A stretch of DNA of 64,000 nucleotides from Varanus komodoensis (lineage: Eukaryota > Chordata > Lepidosauria > Squamata > Varanidae). The position numbers and the translations under genes are program-made. The number at the start of each line of letters is the position of its first letter. The first letter of the stretch is position 1. Positions 36,101 through 51,100 of the stretch are shown here, in pieces. The stretch is taken from the NCBI RefSeq assembly GCF_004798865.1, contig NW_025336347.1, forward strand, positions 18,626,289 to 18,690,288, given 5' to 3'. A model generated the notes under the pieces. The model saw nothing but the letters and a program-made list of their open reading frames with translations, was not told where the DNA came from and searched no databases.

Positions 36101-39100
36101 ATCCAGGAATGTGAACTGAGGTGCCATCAGTATGCCAGAAGCACACACCTCTACCTTTCCTTTCCAACAAACCTAGGTGAGGTAGTGTGTGTCCTTAAGT
36201 GGTACCTGAGTAAGTTAATGAAGTAGAAATGGGCCAGCAAACTGAAGCTCAGTTCAGGCAAGACAGTGGTTCATCTGCCTGCTTGAGTGGCATTCAACCA
36301 GCCTTAGTGCATTTGCACTTTCCCTGAAAGACCAGGAGCACTCCTTGGGGTTGCTCCTGAATTCATCGCTTTCATGTGAGTTCCAGGTGGCCTCAGTGGC
36401 CAGGAGCATCTTTTGTCAATTCAGGTTGATATAGTAGCTGTGATCCTGTCTGGATAGAGATAGACCAGCAACAGTTATCTGCACTCAGGTAACCTCCTGA
36501 TTGGATTATTGCAATACATTGTACATGGGCTGACTGTGAAAATGGTACGAAAGCAACAGTTTGTGGAAAATAGAGCTGCTATGTTACTAACTGGGACAAT
36601 GATTTGTTCATGTGATGCCAGTACTTCATCAGCTGCCCTAGTTTCCAATCCTTTTCTGAGCCCAATTGAAAGGATTTGTGTCGACCTTTAAAGCAATAAT
36701 TGGCTTGGAACCAGACTAGCTAGAGGCACATCTTGTACTGCGTGTATCCACTTGGCCATCTTCGGGGACCCCCCTCCAGTTCCCCCACCAAAGAAAGCTG
36801 TCTCACTGATAGCACCCCACTTACAGAATAAATACCTCAAAGAGGTTTACCTGGTCCCTGTATTGTTATCCTTTTGACACCAGGACAAGATCTTTCCTTT
36901 TCCAGTCATTTTAGGTCATTGTGGCTGTTTTTTCAATTCCTGTGCTGTTTATTGCTTATTATATTATATTTTTATTTTAAATAATTGTATTGCATTTTAT
37001 ATTTTCACCTTCTTTTAAAATGGCATATTAGTTTTTAATGGGTTGTAATCTGTGTAATCTGCCCAGAGAACATTCATTGCTGGGAAATTAAATATGTAAT
37101 TAATAAATGATAAATAATTGTTCAGTGCCCAGATAACACTCACTAAGACTCTCAGGCCACACCATCAGCCTGTGTTGCCTGAAAGCACATCTATTCCCAA
37201 CTCACCTTGGTTATTCAGCACTGCAAAATAATAGCAAAAAGTGGTCAACAGTTTTTTTGGTTTGGTTATTGTTCACTTTATATTTATTATGTTTTAGTTA
37301 TAACATTTATACCATTCCTCCTCTTCTGTATTATTCCTCTTCTGTATTATAAGCCATTATCATCCTTTTCTGTAATATAAAAATTGGCTGAACCTGTACA
37401 TGTCTGCTCAGAAGCTAAATGAGGTCACCCAAAAATAAGTTAGTAGACACATACTTGGGTGACTCATCTGTGATGAAAAAGTATATTTGTTTGTAAATTA
37501 AAAGAAATATTTAACACCTTCCACAAATAGCTAGAGGATGAGCTGTGTCCATTGTTTTCAGATAACTTCCAAATGTTGGGGATGTCAGCTGGAGAAGGGG
37601 AAAGGGAAAATGGGATTGGCTTGTTTCAGATCTTAACAGTGGGGATAGGCTAGAAGGAATGTGTGCTGAGATGTTTTAAAAATATCCCCCTCAGTACTAT
37701 ACAGGCAGATTTAACACATTTGACCTTTTCCTACATTCTACAAAATTCTCCACTCTGCTGGATATCAATAATTTGCTCAGTTTGGAGATTAGGCATCAGA
37801 CCTAAGCTCTTGATTGCTGTATAACACAGCTGGGAATATTTCAGGAACAGGCATCAAACAGACCTACAAAGCTCCTCTTCCAAGTTGAGTGAAGCCTTAA
37901 ATAAAGCACTCCTGTTAGGATCTGGAGACCCTAACATAATGGGAGAGTCCTCATCTTCATTCTAACATGTTATCTCTTCCTTACATGCCACTTAGATACA
38001 CTGATGCTGCCACTGTACCTTATTAGCAATGGTGCCCAACTGACTGGCCATGGTCTCCAGCTGCTGAGAGATGTTCTGGGCTGTATAGACGGCATTCATG
38101 GACACAGGCAGTGCTCCGGTGCAGCCAGGGCCTCCACAGTGCCGTTGGCCTGAGCTGTCTCTACAGGAAGCTCCTCCACAGGGGGCTTGTTCACAGCTGT
38201 CTTCTCCAGAAGCACCACAGATCTAGACCAAGACAGCAATCCAGGATTAGTCCAAGAAGACAGGTATCTGATGTGACCCCAGTCCCCTGACAAAACAGAA
38301 GAAAGGTACTGAAGTCAGATATATCGAAGTCTGGATGACTACTCATATCTTCAAGAAATTATCCCTGCTTCCCTCAGTTGTCTTGCCCAACCCCATCTCC
38401 CATGTGGAACTCACTTTCTCATTGATCTTGCTCAGGTTGAGGTTGTTAACCCTTTTCTGGATATCACGTAGTGATTTCTGGTGAGCAGCTGCATTCCTGC
38501 GAAAGGCCTCTCCCTTGCGTCTCAGCAGCTCAACAGTGGCCTGGCGTGTGTATTTGGCTTGGCCTACTGGACTTTGTGGCCCTTGAACTGAAGTGTTTGC
38601 TCGCTGCTGGGCCTGTTCTGACTGCTGGAAGGATGCCAGGATGCTACGGAAAGACTCTGCCAGCACAGGGAAACCAGACATGTTTCAGAAAAGGAATGTT
38701 CTTGCCCGTGACTTGCGTGGACACTTCTTTTGTGAGGTCACTGTGGCTATATTTCTTACCATTGAAGCTTGCATTTGTCATCTTTCCCAGTTCACTGCTG
38801 AGGTAGCTGACTGTGCGGTTAAGCTCCCCTAGCTCTCGCCTCAGTGTGCTCAAATGGTCCCTTTGTCCTGCAGCTTTCTGCTCAGTTCTGCCCAGATGTG
38901 AATCTGTGGTTTGCATCTGTTGCCATAGTTCATCCATGTCTGCCCTGAGGAATAGAGCAGGGGTGGCAAGACTTTATGCTTGTCAGTTCTACTTTGGTTT
39001 TTACTAAAACCCCAAGATCCACCAACTGGAAAGAGATGCAAAACTGTGTCTCAGGGACTGGAGGCGCTGTCGCCCTATAAGGCATGCACTAGAATGAGTT

Positions 39101-42100
39101 GCTGCACAAATCTATTAACTTCCAAGTAACTACAGATCAGCAATTCCATTCAGGCTTAAAATGGCTATTTTGAAACAAATGGGTGTTGAAGATCCCAGAT
39201 AATCACCCAGCGATCTACCAGCAGATTGCCCTCTCCCTTCATTTCATTCCCAGAATATAGCATGTACATCTGAAACCTCACTATCCTTCTGCTTAAGGAT
39301 CCTCACAGGGCTTGGAACTCTGACTTACTGTTAATTCTTGAGGAGTGAAGGGTGTCTCCAGCAAGGGTTGGGCTGAAGGTAAGAAGTGGAGTTGTTCCAC
39401 TGAGGTTACTGCCAATGGAGAGGACAAGGAAGAATGCATGGGCTGCAGTAGAAGCAGTCTTGCTAGGCCTCTGACCATGCCATTCCTTCCTCTGTCAGGT
39501 AAATTAAGGGGAGAGAGCTGAAGGCAGCAGCCATGGCAGAGCCATAGCCAAAAGAAGCGGCAAGTGCCAGGAGCATGCAATGCAACTAGCTGTCAAAGTC
39601 TTGAACATGTGAAAGGAACGTGTGAAAGTTGTCCCCTCCCTACATGTCCAGTAGGGAGGGGACATAAATGCTTCCACAAAATCCTTGCAGAAAGGATTTA
39701 AATAGTTAGAGAAAAATGAATCAGTACCATATATCCCTGTCATTGAGAATACTCCCCTGTTTCTTTAAACACTTGAAATGTAAATTCAGTAGGAAATAAC
39801 ATATTTTCTGTATCCAAAAAAAAAGTAACAAGAAGACATACTGAAAAGAGAGCATTTCAACCAATACAATCAGATCAGTGAAAACAAACCAAATAATAGA
39901 ATATTATCGGTATATTTATAATGATAAATACCATTGATAACTTAGGTTTCAGCACAATTGTCAATTGATTGTCAATCGTCTTTGCCTTTGGTATTGCAGC
40001 TTTGTAATTTCTACTGACTATTTTAACATATAGGGATTAAGGGATCTCAGATTTCTCCAGTAAGGTTATTGCAACACAAATATATTTAGTAAAAATAAAA
40101 TCAATATTTTTTTCAATCTTCTACTTTGCCTTCTAAATCTCATCATACTTTACAGTAAATACTCTTTAAACCATGACTAGGTTTACATCACACAACAAGC
40201 TACTTTTTAAAACCCTTTTTTGATCTTTAGAAACCATGATGAGAAACAATGGCTGGGTTCACACATCATGACAAACAAGTCTGCATGGTTTCTCCAGTGT
40301 GCAGAGTTTTGCCTGAACTTACCAGTCAGATGACTGTGTGTTCCCAGGACAACACAGTTTCCATGCTCCCCACTCCATCCGCCTGCTTTCATCTCACATT
40401 TCAGCAGTTCTTGCAAGTGAAATTTCCTTCCTCACTCTTTTGTTCCCTATGGACCACAGCAGCTTCTTCTGATTGGTTTACTGAGGTTCGGAGAAAGGTT
40501 TTCTCTGTCCCTGCTCCCAAGTGTACCTGCATCTCTGCAACACTTTCTAGCTCCCAAATGATTTTTAAATTAAATTACAATAAACATTTTTGCCATGTTT
40601 CTCACCTTCTCCTTCTATACATTTACTTGCTTTCTCCCAGTGATCAGGGAGATGGGCACATCACTTGGCCAATAAGAATAAAGCAGGTGATGTCACATAT
40701 TGCAAGGGTAATGAGGGCAGTAGAGAACAGATGCCTGAGTGACAGCTGATTTCCCCACAGGATTCTATGGTGTTCCCATACCAACAATGGTAAAAGGCGA
40801 TTCGGGGTCCAGACAACTGGAGGAGCTACAGTGAAGCGCAGACACCTTAGAACAGACCACTGATTCTCTCTGTCATTTCCAGAAAACTAATGGTACCACA
40901 CAGAAATGGCACAACTGGATCCAGGTGACATGACAGACCAATAAGGGTAAAAAAATACCATGGCTTCTCATGATGTGTGAACCCAGACAATGGTTTGTTC
41001 AATGGTTTCTGCTTACCACATGGTTTCTTGCAACATCCAAACCTGGAATCAAGGTTTCCATGGTCCTGGTATTCAACTCCCACAGAGTCCCCTGGAAACA
41101 GCAAACAGACTAGGAACCTCTCCAGCCGTCCAGACTTTGCTGCCCATCTCTGCCTAGTAACAGACATATCACCGCATGCCTTACTCCTATAGGGTGCTCT
41201 TTGTTCCCATCCCTCTCTGTTGTGATCCAGAAGCCCACCTATCATTTTCTAGCTGCAGAGAAGCATACAACAGTGCTGGAAAGTACCACTTTCTGACAGC
41301 AGATGGCAATCTTAGTTGTCATGCCCTTTTCCATTTCAAAATATTTGAATACTTGGATACATGTAAGCAAAGGGAAGAATGCTATAATGGGGTGGGGGCA
41401 ATTAGATTATGGGCAGAGTTTATGGGCAGCACAGCTTGGACAACAAAATAAAATTGTAACAGGTATACTAGAAACAATAACTTGCAGTTTCTAAATAAAG
41501 AAATCTTTTTAAGAAAACAAACCTTTCTTATACCACTGAAATAAAAAATATACTTTATTATAAAACAGTCCTTCTTGCTAAGAGGGTTTGCTTTGGGATT
41601 GGGAAGATTTGTCCATGTTAAAATAAAGTCCGCAATGCATTTCACTGGGGAATGTTTTCTTATCAGTGTGGAAAAAGATTGGATAGGGTTCAAACATGAA
41701 GATGTTTAGGAAAACATGTATTTTCTGGCAAAGAAAAGGAGAAGGAAGTTTAGTCTTCATGCTCACTCAAAAGGATGCAAAGGCATATGACGGGGAGAAA
41801 AGCAACTGGTATGCAGGATTGTGAGCAGCGGAGAGTAGGGGAAATGGAACTGATGGAGAAGTGCAAAGCAGGGACCAGCGCAGAGGAGCTGAGGGAAGGT
41901 AAGATCCAGTGTGACATGAAGAATAGGGTCAGGGATCTGGGAGATCTGGGTTCTAATCCCCACTTCACCTTGATTTTCACTGGGTGACTTTGGGCAGTCA
42001 CTCACTCATAGCCTAACCTACCTACCAGAGTTATTGTAAGGATGGAGTGAAGAACTATTTAAGCCATCTCAGGTTTCTCAGAAGAATAGGAAAAAAGGTA

Positions 42101-45100
42101 GGATATAAATGGATTGCAATGTAAAAAAAGTAGCATCAGTAAGACAAGAAAGGAATGAGGAGGGATAATGGGTTGTTGAGGCACTTCTGCTGCCTGAAAC
42201 TAAGCTGAAAGAAGGAAAAGGAGGGAGATGAATATAGCCAGAATGGATTGATTCCAGAGGATACCATCTCTGGGAATACGTACTACCTGAAACATCCTGG
42301 ACTAGCAACAATAATAGGCAGGGAGGGGCGATAGAAGGCAAAGGGTATAGGGGAAGGGTCCACAGCTTGTCTGCTTGGATTAGGCCTCTTAGCAAGGAAG
42401 ATGGACACACAGCATCATGAGGAATAATGAGCATGTGCTTACATATCAGGTATACCCCATGCTATGCGGCACATGCTCTCTTTATCTGCCACGATAAAAT
42501 TAGTTTATGATGAGAAAGACTGTGTATCAGTAGTGTTAGGCTTCATGATATTAAAGATACAACATGGATGTAACCTATCACTTGCTGAGCACTAGACAGG
42601 CCCTCTTTTTTGGACTTGAACCAGCAGGCTTCACTGTTCATCCATTCCAGCTGGTGGAAGGGAGGCTCACTGATGGATTACTGATTGAGAATATGCTGAA
42701 CAAAATCTCCTTGTAAGCAGACCTAGATCTGGCGCATTGTTTTCCTTGGGAGTCCAAAAAATCTTGAGCCCACTACAGTGGCATACAGGAGTGGAGAATA
42801 GGGTGACAGATAAGTCTCCATGGCTGGTCATTAAGGTAAAGGGTGGAGAAAAGACCTTTTCCTAGTGATGGAGCAGAAAACAAGAAAATGGTGTTTACAG
42901 GCATGGTCAGGGAGACAGAGGGTCCAGCAGAGCCATGCACATGCTCTCTGCTGGTTTAGATGCATGGAGAAACCTAGCTGATGTGCTTGTGGTTCCTGAC
43001 AATCTCAAGTTTCAGTATATCTTCAAGTGAGGGAAGGGGTGTGCGTAAAGATGTTCTGAGGGGTGAATTTGAATGGAAAAATTGGAAAATTACTTCTTCA
43101 AAAGGAAGCTTTGGCCAAGGAGTATGGGAAGAAAAGAAAACATGGAGAGGAGGATAGAGAACACACCCAGAAAGTGCACACCAATCAGGGGAAAGCAGGT
43201 AACATAGACAGGGACTGATGCACCTTGGGATTCAATTGCAGGCATGGTGGCTGATGGGATACACAGTAGCAGCAGCTTTGAATGGAGAGGATGGAAACCA
43301 CTTGCTAGTCTGTCATTTTGATCATGGTAAAAAACCACGGAGCACAGTAACTGGCAGGGCTCCCTGTGGTGACATGAGGTCCATGAGGGTCAGTAAGTCT
43401 GCAAGGTAGTCGTGCCATCCTACCCACGTTGACTTACAAGTCAATCCTGCTGTGCTAAGGGAGCTTACTCTCAGGTAAGTGTACAAAGGATTATGTCGCA
43501 GGGCAAATAAACGTGACAATATGCACAACCTGTATTACACTCCTTTGCAAACTGACTTTGGATAAAGTGTCCCACCGAATCAATGGGACACACATCTGAA
43601 TAACATACACAGGATTGGGCTACATATGTTTAGTTTTTGGGTATTTTTATATAATTAGTAATGTGTTCAGTACTGCTGGCACATAATTTTACACAAGTGT
43701 TATTTCAGAAAGATCTATGGCAGTGGTGAATTTCATTTTGGAAAGAGGAAGGATTAATGTAAACTATGCCAATGCATTATACAAGTAACGTAAGATGGGA
43801 AACCAAGCTGAAACAGTGGGTGAACAATGTGCTGTGACCACAGGCAGGCATGTTATCTCTCTCTTTCTTATAACCTAAAATAACGACTTAATCGGTGACA
43901 TCAGAAGTCACAGATAGAAAGATATATTGGAATTGAGATTAAGATGAGGAAGAAAGCTAACTAGGGTTACAGATTCTCAGGCCTAGGGGCCAGATCCAGT
44001 CTTCCTGATGTTCCAATCTGGCCCTCAGGGGTCCTTCAAAAGGACACCCCCCCCTTCCCCTTGCTCCATGCCTTTCCCACTAACCACCTTTCATTTGTTG
44101 GTGCATTTTTGTGCATCCTTCCCCATTCTTAACAATGGAAAAGCTTCTTCTAAGGCTTTGTTACTGGCAGCAAGAGCAATATGCTGGCATTTTTTGTAGT
44201 TTGGCCTGATCCCCTTTTGTATTTGTCCCTATCTCTTTCATCTTCAGCCCCAGCTACCCCTGGAAAGAGGTCTCTGAGAGGTCTTCAAAGTGGAAATTGA
44301 ATCTCTGGCTGAAAAACATTCTCCATTTCTGCTTTATAGTGCAAAAAATAAAAATTAAAAGGCCTCCTGTACAAGTGCTGAAGCTGTAAGATCTAGGAAG
44401 CACCTGAGCAAATAAGATCTCTAGAACAGGTCTAATTCTGATCATATCCTTCCCTGAAAATTTCTAAAAACCATAGTTTGGCTAAGGCATTGACAATTCT
44501 ATAAGGCAACCCCCTTAGTTAAAATGGCCAGGGTAGAATGATTATAAATCAGTTTTATATATTCAGTCTGGATGTGACCAGAGAAGAAAACTGATATACA
44601 AAATGAAGATTAATATTTGAAATATCAACCCATTTCTGGCATGTACCCACTAAAAAACAAACAGCTTCCCTGCTTTTGGCCAATATTAGTTCTATTAAGA
44701 GTAGATCCATTAAAATAAATGCAGCTTAATTAAGTTACAACTAAACAACTTAGTCCCTTTTAATTTCAATAGGTCTTCTAATTCCACTCACCATAATCCT
44801 GGCGCATTCCACCTCTGCCTACCTGATATTTGCCAGAAAGGTGCTGAGCTCATGCAATAGTGTGCTGCTTGGTCTACTTCCATCGCCAAGAAGCTGCTCC
44901 ACACGACCCAGGCTATTCTCCAGCTTGCGCATACGGCTGCTGCTGGCTTCAGGTATGGGGCCACCTTCCTTCAGGGCTTGGACTGCATCCTGCAACTGTC
45001 GCAGGTGTTTCCAGAGCTGCTCCAGCACAGCATCCCACTGACTGAAGCAAGGATGGCAGGGAGAACAGTGAGGAAAGTTCTTCTTGAAACCACGCTGACA

Positions 45101-48100
45101 CTGGTCGCAGCGTTGTCCCATAAAGCCTCCTCGGCATGGACAGTATCCAGTGAGACGGTCACACTGCAAACTCTCAGACCCTACTGGGTCACATTCACAA
45201 GCTGTACAGTGCAAAAGCAGAAGTCAAGTCAACATGCAGTACAATAAAGGTTCTGATCACATGCATGGAAAGGGCTGGCGAAAGCACTTAAGTAACTGGC
45301 AAATATAAATCCACTTGCACAATTACCCTAACTGTGGGGGGCATTTTTTGGTGATGACAATATTGGGCCAGTTACCATTCATAAAAAGTGAAGGATGCAC
45401 ACATAAGTTCTGAAATAAATCATTGGGCAAATTTGCCCAGGTAGCCATGATGAATTGGTTTACCCGTACAAACAAACCACAGTGATTCCAACAGATGATC
45501 AAGTTCATCATGGGTTGCTGTCCCCCTCTTGTGGATATCTCAGGGTACACCATGAGAAAACTGAATAATTTCCCTGCTGCATTCATGAGCCAATTTGGGT
45601 TTGCCATGGCTCCCCCCCCCCACACTTTAAAATCTTTTCCCTTGGAGATTGATAAAGCCAGCTGTCAAGGCAGCTTTCACAATCCCTGTTTCACAACCAC
45701 ATCCATTATTTTCCAAATGCCCCAGTGGCACCTTCTGGGGCAGTCCATGGTTGCTTGACAGTTGTTTTTATTGTTTTCAATAATGTTCACAAATGTTTCC
45801 AATTTTTTTACCTACAGTTGCACAACTGTGAACATGGGTATTGTATAATGGGGTGCTTGCAGGCAAAGATAAGCAGATACCCTCCAGGAATTGCTCCAGA
45901 GACTGCAGGTAAGTGAATTTTCCCATTGGTTACACATGACAGCTGTCAAAAGACAAGCTATCAAGTGTAACTAAAGATCTAAGCAATCTTAATTTAGCAA
46001 AGGGATGGAGACTTGTTCAACCCCTTCATGGAAAGATTCTCAGGATTTTGGCAGAGACTCGTGTGTCCCAAGGATGCCCTTACTTTTGCACATGTTCCCA
46101 ACATTCTATCATCTCAGGAACATTCATATGCGGGAGCATTTTAAAGGAACTGTTCATAGCTGTCAAAAATGAGGACTGCAAAAGCTGGCTTGATGCCTGG
46201 TTTTCACAATCTCCAAAAAAAGAGAAAAGTGCAAAAAAGCCACTGTGAGCCAGAAATGCCTCACAGTGGCATCAAGAATGTGGACAAGCCAGTACAAGCT
46301 GCTTCCAAGTAAAGCTTTATTCTGCACACCTTTATAATCTTATCTATATTGATGCTATGATGTGCCAGAATGTGTGGGGAGGAGCAGGCCAGATTATGAA
46401 AGCCCCTCCCTGACCCATCAACACACACCCATGAATAAATCATCTTTTGAAGTAAGTGCTGCGTGCACTCATGTACACACACATATTCAGAATATCATTG
46501 TCTGCTCCAGACAGAATCTCAGTCCTATCTGGACACCCTGGTACATTCCAGATTATTCCTTTTCAATTGAGGAAACCTCTTTCTTTTGAATTATATCAGG
46601 GCCCCTGGCCCACCAGAGTAAATTCCAATCCTAAAAGTCCCCTAGACTTTTAATTTTCTAAATAGGTGGATCTGGGTATAAGTGTAGGACATGATCAGTA
46701 GGAACTTGAGTCTGGCGCATGAGAGTAGCCATTTGCAAGAGGACAGTCCCCCAAATATCTCTGATTTTGCAGCTGTACAGATATTGAGAAGTATCAGTGT
46801 ATACACTGTGTGGGACAGAAGATGCTTGCTTGTACTATGTACTTATACTCACATAAACACTCCTGTTCTGGATCACCCCAGTGATCTTCTTGGCAGTGGG
46901 AGCAAACACGCCCCCCAAAACCTGGCTGGCAGTGGCATTGCCCTGTGAACTGAATAGAACAACAGGTGCCAGTAAGAACAAGGACAATGGCACGCTAGAA
47001 TGTGGATACCCAATCTGATGCCAACAAAGCAAGGTCACAGGTGCTATCCTGGCATCTCTCCTCTTTGTCAAGCGCTTGCTTGCTTACCATGTTGCAGTCT
47101 GACCGTAATGAATGGGCAGGATCACAGCTGCAGGGCTGACATCCCAAGTCATTGCCAAAGCCCCAGAAGTTGTGGGCACATCTGTCACAGTTCTTGTCTA
47201 CCACGTTTGCACGGCAAGGGCAATTTCCTGTAGTTCGATCACAGTGGCAGATGTCTTCAGAGCAATGTGAAGGGAGAGTGCCTTGCTCATTGCAGGTGCA
47301 GCCTGTGGGGGAAAGGAAGGTATTGGCTAGGACAGAGAAGAACAGAAGAGCCTATTTTGCAAAGAAGGGTCTCCCGCCTAATACTCTGGATACACAGAAA
47401 CAGAGCGAGTCAGAAGGGGCCTCCCAGGCCATTTAGTCTGACCCCCAGCTCCAGCTGGCTCCACTCATGACATGCCTGCCATGTACATGTCCAGCCTATC
47501 CTTGAACACCTCAAGTTCTTTCAAGCAGTAAAACAGTTCTTTCAGAAAACAAATTTTAATCAACCCAGCATTGCTTAGCTTTATTAGTCAGCTCTTTTTA
47601 TTCTTCTTCTTCAGGACAACCATTAAAAAAAGACAAATAGTTAGCCAGCTGTCCTGCCAATAGAAATTTAAATGGCCATCATGATAAATGCAGATATTTC
47701 ACAACCTTTCTATTCTTCTTATGGTTATTTTGCCCAGAAGAACAATCAGGTAAGATCGACTGCAAGTAATCCACCTACCAGCACCAGTTCACTCTCTGCA
47801 GCTGCAACAAGAGGTGCTGTTACCAGGGTCTTTGCTAACTCTTAAAAACAAGGCTATTTCCATTCTTTCTTGGTAGATCACTTGACCATGCACAAGGAAA
47901 ATGTTTTTTAAACTTTGCTTTCAACTCAAATGCCTAGAAACCTCTGAAATACTCATCAATAGGATGCCTCTGAATACACGCAGAGTATTTTCTCTTCAGT
48001 GCAAACCATACTAGAGTGCTGTATCATAACGACCAGCCCCAAAGATCTGAAGCCTGGGACATGCTATCAAGGGTAAAGTATGACTTTCAAACATACTTGA

Positions 48101-51100
48101 TCCCTAGCACCTCTCTCCTTATAAACTTTCTCTTTATTTTTAGTCTTTATCGTCTAAATATGTATTTTGTGCCAAGAGTACCAGATGACCTCTCACTTGA
48201 CAGTGGGCTGCCCTTGTAGATCCCTCTTTCTGGTCTCTTCCTCTTAGCAACAATAGTCTGTATTAACATGGCAATGAGGCCCTCAATAGTTCTACAGCAA
48301 AAGAGACTTAGCTCTACCAATAGTCCCATCACACATCTATGGATATATGAGAATTTCTTTCTCATCTGAAAGAGTCACATAAATGCTTTGCTTGCAATGC
48401 AAAATGCAAGTGCAAGCTCATTTTTTGGGAAAGACTTGCACATTTTTAAGCTTGCAAAATGCAACTTTAAAAATGCACACTTTAAAATATGCATTTTTCA
48501 AAAAGGACATGTTTTACACCTTAGTGGAGGGGGCATGTGTGCATGGGTGTACTTTTTCTGTTCAAGGAAAAGATTCACGCTTGCATTCAGGAGAGAAAGC
48601 ATGGTGAAACAAACATCAAGGTAGAACAGGAGTGCCCCTCTAAGCTCAGAAGTGGCTCATTTGCCCATCCCTGGCAGTGTCTGCTTAGGCTGATATGAAT
48701 GTGACCCAAATAATGGGCTGCTCGAGTAGCCAAGCCAACTGCATCCTCCCATCTCTAGGCTACATGGTCTCACAGCCACAATTATGCCAATGGAACACCA
48801 TTTCTGAGTCCCAAAGCATAAATTCCCCCCAGTCGAGCGAGAGCCAACCACTTCACTCACGTCGGCAGCTCCGCTGGAAGGCATTGCCATAGTAACCAGG
48901 CTGGCATTCATCGCAGTGGGGTCCGCCAGTGTGGTAAAGGCAGCGCAGACATCGACCACTGTGTGGATCGCAGGCCTCGGGGTCGCTGGTGTCAATGTTG
49001 TTGTTGCACTGGCAAGGGCGGCATGCTCCGCCCTCCTGCTCGGGCGCTCCAAAGTAGCCAGGTGAGCAGCGGTCACAGCGTGGCCCTTCGAGACATGGGA
49101 AGTTATTAGTAGCATGTAGACCCACATACCTCATGCAGGTGCTCAGCGTGTCCCTTTCCTTCCTTTCTCCCACATGGTCTGATAGGAACTGGAACTCTGT
49201 CAAATCATCCTTTCCACTAAAAGATGCTTTTAGTAGAAAGATGCTTTCAGCCCAGTTAACAGTGGGCCTGTGGATCAAGAAACTGGGAGTCCTCTATTGC
49301 TGCCCTCAGAACAACCCCCATCCCTCTTATATTTTAAAAAATGAACAAGCTAGCAAACTGCAAAGGGAAATGTTGTCCCCCAGCACCATCTTTCTTTAGG
49401 TTCAAAAGAGTGGCTTTACATTTTGGAGCTCAGCCTCCACCTCTGCTTTGTAGTTAGATTTTTGGGTGCGCTACTTTTCTTTCAATGATACCAGCTCACT
49501 TCTGGGAAACGAGTGCCTGGCAGCTGGCCAAGCTCATTGTGGCAACCATTTTATGAACTGGCAACCCCTCTCTCATAGTTGCTATGTTGTGAGCTCTTGA
49601 GACTCTCTCAACATTTCCATGATGCAAAGAGGTTGAAAGCCCCTGTGCTAGTTGTTAGGTTCAGGGCTCACTGCTTTGTGCATGTATAATGGTACAACAG
49701 GTCTCATACTGTATGACCTACCAGCCATAAAGCTTACTAGGAACTCAATTATCTTGCTTCAGACCTGCTATGGGTGCAGTTAATATGCTTATTTTGGGAA
49801 TGTCAGGCTGGCAACTGACAGGATACAATACATGGCTAGTGAATGGGCTTGACTGGCAAGTCACCAGTTGTGCAGGTTGCTATTGAGTGAGCATGGGAGG
49901 AGTTTGTGGAGGTATACAAGAGGACAAACTTTCAAAGGGTAGAGTATTCCACAATATTGGAACATAAATATCTGCAATAAGATACACTTAGTGACCACTA
50001 CTCCTTGCCCTGTACTATACTTTACCTGTATAGCCTGGAGCACACAAGCAAACAATCTGGCTGGTCTCCCTGTCAGCATGACAGGAGATACCATGATAGT
50101 GCCGAGATCCTGGATACCCAGGACAAGGGCATGGCCGGCACTGTTGCCCTGAGCCCAAGACTGGGTCTCCATAGTAACCATCCAAGCACCTATGAAAGGG
50201 GCAAAAGGAGAATACATGCAGTGAGAGCAGTCTAAAATGAGCACCTCTACTCCCTGGTCACTCCTCACAGCTAGTTTTGTTCTTTTGTGGGTTTTTATTA
50301 GATTTCTGGCATCATCCATATGATTCAGTTCCACAGTATAAGGCCCTCACAGTAAACACCCTCCTTAACCTCCCCTCCTCTTATTCTCTCCACAGATAGC
50401 TGACAGGCTTGCATGATCACCACAGCCTACCATGGCTGAATAGGTGGCACAGTGGGTTACAGCAGTCATGGGTGCCAAATTGTCAATAGAAGCCCCTGCT
50501 GCAGTAGCTTCATGTTATGTTGCAACCTGGCAAGGATGGGTTGTTGGACTGGTTAAGCCACCCAGAACCCATGGGTTTTAGAATGTGGGTATCTTGTCAA
50601 CTACCACGATAACCTAGCTTCACCACAGGTTTGCACAGAATGAGCAGCTAGGACATCCCTCCACTGTGTCCTGAATATTGAAAATGGTGGCTGCCAGAGC
50701 AAGAAAGCTGACAAAGAAATTCACCCATGGTGCCTTCCCATTATATGTGAACAGGACCAGTTAGCTCTTTGTGCAATCTCCCTCATTCCTCCAAAATGGA
50801 GCCTAGGGTCTCTTCCTAGAAGACTGAGATCAGAGGACCAAGCTAGATGGCATATGTAGCTCCATGACAAATCAAAACAATTTTTACATAAAGAAAGGCA
50901 ATGCATCCAAGACAGATCAGTGGAAGTAGGGCAGGATTGGCTTCTTATCTTTAGAATACAAAAGCCAGCTGCACATATAGTTATGGTTCCTCAGAACTCT
51001 TTCTCAAAGGAAATATTTCATGTTTCATGTGGCTAGGGACAAATTTACTTGGAGTCTCAAGCCACAGAGTCTGCTGCCACATTTCCACGGATCCCATATA

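Larger units (their letters stand above)
38945..44822. other. Large LAMB2-like intron (5.9 kb)
   Basis: Holds a large inverted-repeat element (40251-40987), a CORE-SINE (41911-42120), palindromic repeats (43436-43620, 44695-44790) and unrecognised sequence (39050-40150, 41110-41900, 42130-43430, 43630-44690). Several open frames above 80 codons occur but none is recognisable. Confidence 0.55.
47303..48860. other. LAMB2-like intron
   Basis: Carries a CR1 tail (47395-47530) and an AT-rich stretch with repeated 'gcaaaatgcaa' (48375-48520). 47540-48370 and 48620-48860 show nothing I can name. Confidence 0.5.
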
